The position numbers and the translations under genes were made by a program. Positions 58,727 through 64,000 of a stretch of DNA of 64,000 nt are shown here, piece by piece. The notes beneath the pieces are model-generated. The model saw only the letters and a program-made list of their open reading frames with translations. It was not told the DNA's origin and did no database searches. The DNA lies in the NCBI RefSeq assembly GCF_000735435.1, contig NZ_JMPP01000006.1, positions 45,653 to 109,652 on the forward strand, read 5' to 3'. Position 1 is the stretch's first letter. Each line of letters begins with the position of its first letter. Source of the stretch: Klebsiella planticola ATCC 33531. Its GTDB lineage: Bacteria > Pseudomonadota > Gammaproteobacteria > Enterobacterales > Enterobacteriaceae.

Positions 58727-59482
58727 ATGACGGAAGCGCAAAGACATCAAATTTTACTGGATTTGCTGGCACAAACGGGATTTGTCACCGTGGAGCAGGT
58801 GATTTCCCGGCTGGGAATTTCTCCGGCGACGGCACGACGCGATATCAACAAACTCGACGAAAGCGGCAGGCTGAAAAAAGTTCGCAACGGCGCGGAAGCC
58901 ATCAGCGAGCAGCGCCCGCGCTGGTCGCCAATGAATATTCACCAGGCGCAAAACCATGATGAGAAGGTACGGATTGCGCGTGCGGCTTCGCAGCTGGTCA
59001 ACCCTGGCGAAAGCATCGTCATTAACTGCGGCTCTACCGCATTCCTGCTTGGGCAGGAGCTGTGCGGCAAACCGGTACAGATCATCACCAACTATTTGCC
59101 GCTGGCCAACTATCTGATCGATCAGGAACACGACAGCGTCATCATTATGGGCGGGCAGTATAACCGCAGCCACTCTATCACCCTGAGCCCGCAGGGCAGC
59201 GAAAACAGCCTGTATGCCGGGCACTGGATGTTCACCAGCGGCAAAGGGTTGACCGCCGAAGGGCTGTATAAAACCGATATGCTGACGGCGATGGCGGAGC
59301 AAAAAATGCTTAACGTCGTCGGCAAACTCGCGGTCCTGGTCGACAGCAGCAAAGTCGGCGAACGCGCCGGAATGCTCTTTAGCCAGGCCGGGCAAATCGA
59401 CCTGGTGATTACCGGTAAACAGGCGGATGAGGCGATCCTCAAGCAACTTGAGGATCAGGGTGTTAAGGTGATTCGCGTTTAA
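58727..59482 (+). CDS. ulaR: DeoR-family repressor of the ula regulon, UlaR
   Basis: 251-residue repressor. The start is the ATG at 58727 ([11 protein letters not shown]). The HTH is about 19-40 ([20 protein letters not shown]) and the C-terminal sugar-phosphate sensor domain includes [12 protein letters not shown] (about 95-106). L-ascorbate-6-phosphate is the known inducer in E. coli. The gene end overlaps the convergent yjfP by 4 bp. Confidence 0.96.
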   Translation: MTEAQRHQILLDLLAQTGFVTVEQVISRLGISPATARRDINKLDESGRLKKVRNGAEAISEQRPRWSPMNIHQAQNHDEKVRIARAASQLVNPGESIVINCGSTAFLLGQELCGKPVQIITNYLPLANYLIDQEHDSVIIMGGQYNRSHSITLSPQGSENSLYAGHWMFTSGKGLTAEGLYKTDMLTAMAEQKMLNVVGKLAVLVDSSKVGERAGMLFSQAGQIDLVITGKQADEAILKQLEDQGVKVIRV

Positions 59483-60195
59483 AGGTGACGTTGAAAAAAT
59501 TCCACCGTCGCCGCTAACGCCTCCGGCGTTATCCGGTGGCGAACCCCTTTTTGCCAGACGCACGTCAGGTGAGCGTCCAGATTGTTTTGCTGCAGCGCCT
59601 GCTGAAGCCGGAACGTGCCATCGGGCGGAACCACATCGTCTTCATCACCGTGCCAGAGCAATAGCGGTCGGTTAGCCAGGGTGTCGAGCTGACGGGAGAC
59701 GTCCCATTCCGCCAGCTGTTCGGCACTGACGGCGGGCGAAGGAAACAGATGCTGTGACAGCTGCGTAAAATAACCGGAGCCCATCAGGCAGGCGACGCTT
59801 TTTATATCCGGATGATGGGTCATTATCCCCAACGCCGTCATGCCGCCCATCGATGCCCCGGCGACCGCCAGCCTCTCCCCTTCAACCCACCCCTGCCCGA
59901 TAACCGCCTCGCGCAAGGCCGGAAATTCGGCAAAATTTTGCAGTAAAATCGGCCAGAAGCGCTGCATCCGCCCGCGTTCATCGCCCTCGTAACGTGCACC
60001 ATGTTCCGGTGCATCGGGCATAATGACCCGAAACCCGGCTTCCGCCAGCGCCACGGCGAAGTAGCTGTACACCAGCTTCGACGAGGTAAAACCGTGATAA
60101 AAGATGATACAGGGCAACGGCTTATCCAGCGCATATTGCGGGCAGGCATGTAGCACTTCGCCTCCCGCCAGACGACGTATTTCGAGAGCAATCAT
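59479..60195 (-). CDS. yjfP: Alpha/beta-hydrolase esterase YjfP
   Basis: 238-residue serine hydrolase. The start is the ATG at 60195 with AGGAG. The oxyanion region [10 protein letters not shown] (about 30-39), nucleophile elbow GASMGGM (about 112-118, serine), aspartate in [10 protein letters not shown] (about 183-192) and histidine in VRHRITPEA make a complete triad. In E. coli YjfP acts as a carboxylesterase that can deacetylate sugars. Confidence 0.92.
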   Translation of the reverse strand: MIALEIRRLAGGEVLHACPQYALDKPLPCIIFYHGFTSSKLVYSYFAVALAEAGFRVIMPDAPEHGARYEGDERGRMQRFWPILLQNFAEFPALREAVIGQGWVEGERLAVAGASMGGMTALGIMTHHPDIKSVACLMGSGYFTQLSQHLFPSPAVSAEQLAEWDVSRQLDTLANRPLLLWHGDEDDVVPPDGTFRLQQALQQNNLDAHLTCVWQKGVRHRITPEALAATVEFFQRHL

Positions 60196-60404
60196 TGACC
60201 ATCTCCTTTCACTCAGGTCGCGGTGTGTCATGGGCTGATATATTCAGCAAGAAACCAGGTTCGCCATGATTCATAATGTTGAGAACTCGGTTACGCTTTC
60301 ACGATATTTTCATTCGAAAATCGCGTCAGAGATAACACTTCGGGAACATTCCCCGGAAATGACATTCAGGCTACCACTACACTATGACTATCAGGAAACG
60401 AGAT

Positions 60405-60713
60405 ATGGTTATGCGCAGGTTAACACCGTGGTTTCTGGCTATCGCACTGAGCGGTTGTAGTGCCCTGCAGGGGACGCCAGAAGCCCCGCCACCCGCAACC
60501 GACCATCCGCAAGAGATTCACCGTAACCAGACGACTGGGCTACAGAAAATGGGGACGGTGAGCGTGTTGATGTACGGTTCGCCGATGGATGTCGAAGCGG
60601 CGTTGAAAACGAAAGCAGAAACGGCTAAAGCGGATTACTACGTCATCATCATGATTGATGACACCATGGTTCCCGGCCAGTGGTATTCGCAAGCGATTCT
60701 GTACCGTAAATAG
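60405..60713 (+). CDS. bsmA: Biofilm and stress lipoprotein BsmA (YjfO)
   Basis: 102-residue DUF1471 lipoprotein. The start is the ATG at 60405 with AGGAAACGAG; seven upstream codons are dispensable. The lipobox LSGC is at about residues 14-17, followed by a proline-rich linker and the DUF1471 domain ending WYSQAILYRK. In E. coli it affects peroxide and acid tolerance and biofilm formation. Confidence 0.92.
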   Translation: MVMRRLTPWFLAIALSGCSALQGTPEAPPPATDHPQEIHRNQTTGLQKMGTVSVLMYGSPMDVEAALKTKAETAKADYYVIIMIDDTMVPGQWYSQAILYRK

Positions 60714-60851
60714 CGGTACACCGTCTTTTAGACAGTTTTACACTGCTTTGCGTCCATTCACGTTCTCCTGTGCATAATAACGTTCGGCCAGCCAACCTGG
60801 CAGGACGTTAGCAACGGACTGCCCTCGGGACTACGTGAAATGGAGCTGACG

Positions 60852-61127
60852 ATGAAACGATCTTTTACCCTACCTGCGCTGCTGCTGACCACAGCAACAG
60901 CAAACACCTCCGCACAGTCAGCGGAATTCGCCAGCGCGGACTGCGTCACCGGCCTCAATGAAATTGGCCTGATCTCGGTCAATAATATTGCCGGTAGCCA
61001 GCAGGACGTTGAGCATGCCATCGCCGTAAAGGCCGATGAACAAGGCGCATCGTGGTATCGCATCGTCCAGATGTACGAGGATCAGCAGCCGGATAACTGG
61101 CGAGTCCAGGCCATTCTTTACGCCTGA
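60852..61127 (+). CDS. yjfN: DUF1471 periplasmic protein YjfN
   Basis: 91-residue exported small protein: signal peptide about 1-20, then a mature domain nearly identical to E. coli YjfN (QSAEFASADCVTGLNEIG, split near 22-39; DNWRVQAILYA at the end). E. coli YjfN has been reported to activate the DegP protease. The start is the ATG at 60852 with GGAG. The last 10 bases overlap the convergent aidB. Confidence 0.92.
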   Translation: MKRSFTLPALLLTTATANTSAQSAEFASADCVTGLNEIGLISVNNIAGSQQDVEHAIAVKADEQGASWYRIVQMYEDQQPDNWRVQAILYA

Positions 61128-62755
61128 GGCGCCTGACGTCCACGCCCCATCGCACGTAGCAGTAAATCCTCCAGCGTCGGCTCATCCAGCCGCATACCGC
61201 CGCGCGTGTCGAGCATCATGCGACACCAGGCCTCCGCCAGCGGCGGCGAGGCGTAGCGTAGCATCTGCGCACCGACGCCGAGCATATAAACCCGGCGGGC
61301 TATCTCTCTGCCCTGCTCTTCCGCAGGCCGCCGTAGCAGCTGTTGCAACTGCCGCCACGTACGGTCGAAATGGCGGTTTTGCCCTTTCACCTCTGCGCAC
61401 TCTGCGGCCAGCAGCTCCAGCGCCGCCGGATGTTTACCCAGTACTCGCATCACGTCCAGGCACATGATATTGCCTGAGCCTTCCCAGATGCTATTGACCG
61501 GCATCTCACGATACAGCCGCGGCAGCTCGCTCTCTTCACAGTAGCCAATCCCGCCCAGCACCTCCATCGCCTCAGCGACAAATGGGATCCCGGATTTGCA
61601 GATCGCAAACTTCGCCGCCGGCGTAAATAAGCGGGCCCAGAGGACCTCTCTGGCATCATCACGGCTATCCCACGCCCGCGCCAGACGGAATAGAAAGGCG
61701 GTCTGCCCCTCAAGGCGCAGCGCCATCTGGCCCAGCACCTGCCGCATCATCGGCTGATCGACCAGATTCTTACCGAATGCCTGGCGCTGCAGCGCATGAT
61801 AGAGCGCCACCGAATAGGCCCGACGCATTAATGCGTGGCTGCCGAGCGCACAGTCGAAACGGGTGAGCCCGCCCATTTTGAGGATTTGCCGAACGCCATC
61901 GCCCTCTTCGCCCACCAGCCAGCCGCAGGCTTCAAAGAACTCGACTTCGCTGCTGGCATTCGAGCGGTTGCCGAGCTTATCTTTCAGCCGCTCCAGATGC
62001 AGCGCATTGCGCTGACCGTCGGGAAGCAAATGGGGTACGAAAAAGCAGGAGAGCCCGTCCGGCGCCTGAGCGAGAACCAGATGCGCATCGCTTTGCGGAA
62101 CCGAGAAAAACCATTTATGACCGACCAGATGATAAAAGCCTTCGGCGGTTTTTTCCGCCCGGGTGGTATTGATCAGCACATCAGATCCCCCCTGCTTTTC
62201 CGTCATCCCCATACCAATTAAGACACCACGTTTCTGAGCGCCCGGCGCCAGATGCGGATCGTAGCGGTCGCTCAGTAAAGGGGACAGCCAGTCGCTAAAA
62301 GGTTTGGGTAGCGCCTGCTGTAACAGTGGCGTAGCCGCAAAAGTCATGGTTATCGGACACAGCGTCCCCGCTTCCACCTGCGCATGCAGCATAAAGCGGG
62401 CGGCGCGCGCGACAAAGGCGCCTGCACGGGCATCCTCCTGCCAGGCAAGGTTATGCACCCGGTTTGCACACAGCCCCTGCATCAACAAGTGCCAGGCAGG
62501 GTGAAACCGGACATCATCAAGCCGGGTACCGGTCGCATCGTAGCGCAGCAGCTCCGGCGGATTACTGTTCGCCAGTCTCCCGAGCTCCAGCGACTCCGCC
62601 GCCCCCAGCTGCTGGCCGATACTGGCCAGTAAATCACTGTCCCATCCAGCCCCTTCGCGCGTTACGGCTTCACGTAGCGCACTATCCGACAGAAATAAAT
62701 TGCTGTTCATCAGCGGCGCAGGCTGATTGAACACGGTATGCGTTTGCCAGGCCAT
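61118..62755 (-). CDS. aidB: Acyl-CoA dehydrogenase-like DNA alkylation response protein AidB
   Basis: 545-residue flavoprotein of the Ada adaptive response that binds DNA and has weak isovaleryl-CoA dehydrogenase activity. The start is the ATG at 62755 with AAGGAGACAG. Motifs GMGMTEKQGGSDV (about 184-196), GHKWFFSVPQSD (about 214-225) and the FAD-binding LPRLYREMPVNSIWEGSGN (about 420-438) are present, followed by the C-terminal helical DNA-binding domain. No Ada box was searched for reliably. Confidence 0.95.
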   Translation of the reverse strand: MAWQTHTVFNQPAPLMNSNLFLSDSALREAVTREGAGWDSDLLASIGQQLGAAESLELGRLANSNPPELLRYDATGTRLDDVRFHPAWHLLMQGLCANRVHNLAWQEDARAGAFVARAARFMLHAQVEAGTLCPITMTFAATPLLQQALPKPFSDWLSPLLSDRYDPHLAPGAQKRGVLIGMGMTEKQGGSDVLINTTRAEKTAEGFYHLVGHKWFFSVPQSDAHLVLAQAPDGLSCFFVPHLLPDGQRNALHLERLKDKLGNRSNASSEVEFFEACGWLVGEEGDGVRQILKMGGLTRFDCALGSHALMRRAYSVALYHALQRQAFGKNLVDQPMMRQVLGQMALRLEGQTAFLFRLARAWDSRDDAREVLWARLFTPAAKFAICKSGIPFVAEAMEVLGGIGYCEESELPRLYREMPVNSIWEGSGNIMCLDVMRVLGKHPAALELLAAECAEVKGQNRHFDRTWRQLQQLLRRPAEEQGREIARRVYMLGVGAQMLRYASPPLAEAWCRMMLDTRGGMRLDEPTLEDLLLRAMGRGRQAPQA

Positions 62756-62951
62756 ACTGTCTCCTTGCGTCATTGGCATGATTATTCAGTATGGCTACCC
62801 TCGCCGGACATCGCCCGCGAGTCCGGTCACAAATAAACCATCTGCCCCTTCGTGAACCCCATCACAGCCACAGGAATTTTAAATTTCATAATAGAAAATG
62901 TATGGAATAGTTTATTCAATTGTGACTTTTTTGCTCATGTCAGGATGATTT

Positions 62952-64000
62952 ATGCAGACCGTAACAACGACAATGGGCGCGCATAAGCGCGCGCTGATCG
63001 CCGGCTCTATCGGCAACTTTATTGAATGGTACGAATTCGCGGTATATGGCTTTCTGGCGACGGTTATCGCCCGCAACTTCTTTCAGCTTGCAGGGGAAGC
63101 GCCGCTGACCGGCCTGATCCTGACCTACGCTTCGTTCGCTATCGCTTTCTTCTTCCGCCCGTTAGGCGCCATTATTTTTGGTCGGATCGGCGATCGTATT
63201 GGCCGTAAACCCACGCTGATTATCGTGCTGGTGATGATGACTCTGGCGACGACGGCCATTGGTCTGGTGCCGGTTTATGCCAGTATCGGCATTGCCGCGC
63301 CGCTGATTCTGACGGGACTGCGCATTCTTCAGGGCCTGTTTGCCGGCGGTGAATATGGCGGCGCGGTATCGCTGATGACCGAGTTCGCCCCACGCGGAAA
63401 ACGCGGGCTGTATGGCGCCTGGCAATCCTTTACCGTGGCATTAGGGCTGCTGGCAGGAGCGGGCATTGTGGCTCTGATTTCAGCCGTTCTGAGCCCGGAG
63501 GAGCTGTACGCCTGGGGCTGGCGCCTCCCCTTCTTCCTCGCCATACCGATGGGGGGCGTGGCGCTCTGGCTACGGGTGAAGATGGAAGAGACGCCGGGGT
63601 TCCTGCGCCAGCAGAAGCAGCAACAACCGCAGGCCAGCGCAAACCTCAGCCATACGCTAAAAGCCATCATGACCGGCATTGGCCGCCTGATGGTCTGGTC
63701 CGCCGCCGGGTATACCTACCTGGTTATCATGCCCGCCTATCTGCAATCCTCGCTGCATACCGGGTTTAATCAGGCGCTGTTGATTGCGGTAATCTCCAAT
63801 ATCGGCTTCGCCATCACCATTCTGCCCGCCGGGATACTCAGCGATAAATGGGGACGCCGCAACGTGATGGTGATTGCCGCCGTGCTGCTGCTCATTCTGG
63901 CGCTCCCGCTGCTGAAAATTCTGCAGGCGGAATCCAGCACGCTGCTGGTAAAAGCACTGGTCGTGTTGGTAGCCGGGGGATTAGTCGGCATGCTGGCGGG
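62952..64000 (+). CDS. MHS-type MFS metabolite:proton symporter, cut by the window end
   Basis: Frame open from the ATG at 62952 to the end of the window, so about 349 residues are seen and the C-terminus is missing. It has the metabolite:H+ symporter pattern: FIEWYEFAVYGFLA (about 23-36) in the first helix, GRIGDRIGRKPTL (about 76-88) between helices 2 and 3, RILQGLFAGGEYGGA (about 124-138), and W-GWRLPF in the middle. Substrates of the family are carboxylates and betaines. The upstream 196 bp are shared with the divergent aidB. Confidence 0.88.
   Translation, partial: MQTVTTTMGAHKRALIAGSIGNFIEWYEFAVYGFLATVIARNFFQLAGEAPLTGLILTYASFAIAFFFRPLGAIIFGRIGDRIGRKPTLIIVLVMMTLATTAIGLVPVYASIGIAAPLILTGLRILQGLFAGGEYGGAVSLMTEFAPRGKRGLYGAWQSFTVALGLLAGAGIVALISAVLSPEELYAWGWRLPFFLAIPMGGVALWLRVKMEETPGFLRQQKQQQPQASANLSHTLKAIMTGIGRLMVWSAAGYTYLVIMPAYLQSSLHTGFNQALLIAVISNIGFAITILPAGILSDKWGRRNVMVIAAVLLLILALPLLKILQAESSTLLVKALVVLVAGGLVGMLA

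Overview
The window reads as a chromosomal segment of an enterobacterium, most likely Klebsiella or a close relative (Raoultella, Enterobacter). This is inferred from gene order and protein similarity recalled from E. coli; no search was run. The backbone is the E. coli nrdDG to aidB region at about 95 min, in the opposite orientation: nrdD-nrdG, cybC, pmbA, darP, mpl, fbp, ytfQRT-yjfF, ppa, ytfP, tamBA, msrA, ytfL/paeA, ytfK, ytfJ, cysQ, cpdB, ytfH, qorB, ytfF, ytfE, cycA, fklB, ytfB, rplI-rpsR-priB-rpsF, yjfY, the ula genes, yjfP, bsmA, yjfN, aidB. Both edges cut genes: nrdD lacks about 127 N-terminal residues and the last gene (an MFS permease) lacks its C-terminus. No rRNA, tRNA, insertion sequence, prophage or CRISPR array was seen.

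Into this backbone are set five accessory blocks that I do not recall at these positions in E. coli K-12. (1) 2389-11035, minus strand: a nine-gene operon with a stand-alone PRD protein, a glycine-rich SFCGS protein, DUF4312, two membrane proteins (DUF4311, DUF4310), an amidohydrolase, a DgaE-type PLP ammonia lyase, a DgaF-type KDGP aldolase and a periplasmic beta-propeller lactonase, closed by its own PTS-modulated activator. The functions fit uptake and catabolism of an amino-sugar acid to pyruvate and glyceraldehyde-3-phosphate, through a transporter of unknown mechanism. This is the best candidate for an undescribed system. (2) 14314-16102: a secreted aldose-epimerase-like (DUF4432) protein and a GNAT acetyltransferase, next to REP elements and an 8-bp tandem repeat. 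(3) 33272-37435: a LacY-type permease, a GH42 beta-galactosidase and a close AraC paralogue that keeps the arabinose-pocket residues. (4) 42959-43783: an AraC regulator in front of ytfF. (5) 51527-52720: an MFS permease beside ulaF.

The remaining operons are standard. The galactofuranose ABC transporter (ytfQRT-yjfF) has two candidate operators upstream of ytfQ. TamA and TamB share an operon with ytfP. The ribosomal operon rpsF-priB-rpsR-rplI has a clear sigma-70 promoter and a terminator. The L-ascorbate regulon has divergent ulaABCDEF and ulaG units, with ulaR next to ulaG and repeated TGTGATTA-type boxes between them. ytfE carries a textbook NsrR site.

Non-coding structure is plentiful: an ERIC element between nrdD and nrdG, a REP pair and an octamer repeat downstream of darP, a 112/113-bp tandem array downstream of ppa, and several hairpins inside operons. 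Two small unannotated reading frames deserve attention: a cysteine-rich 42-residue frame directly upstream of cysQ, and an arginine/leucine-rich frame upstream of fklB.
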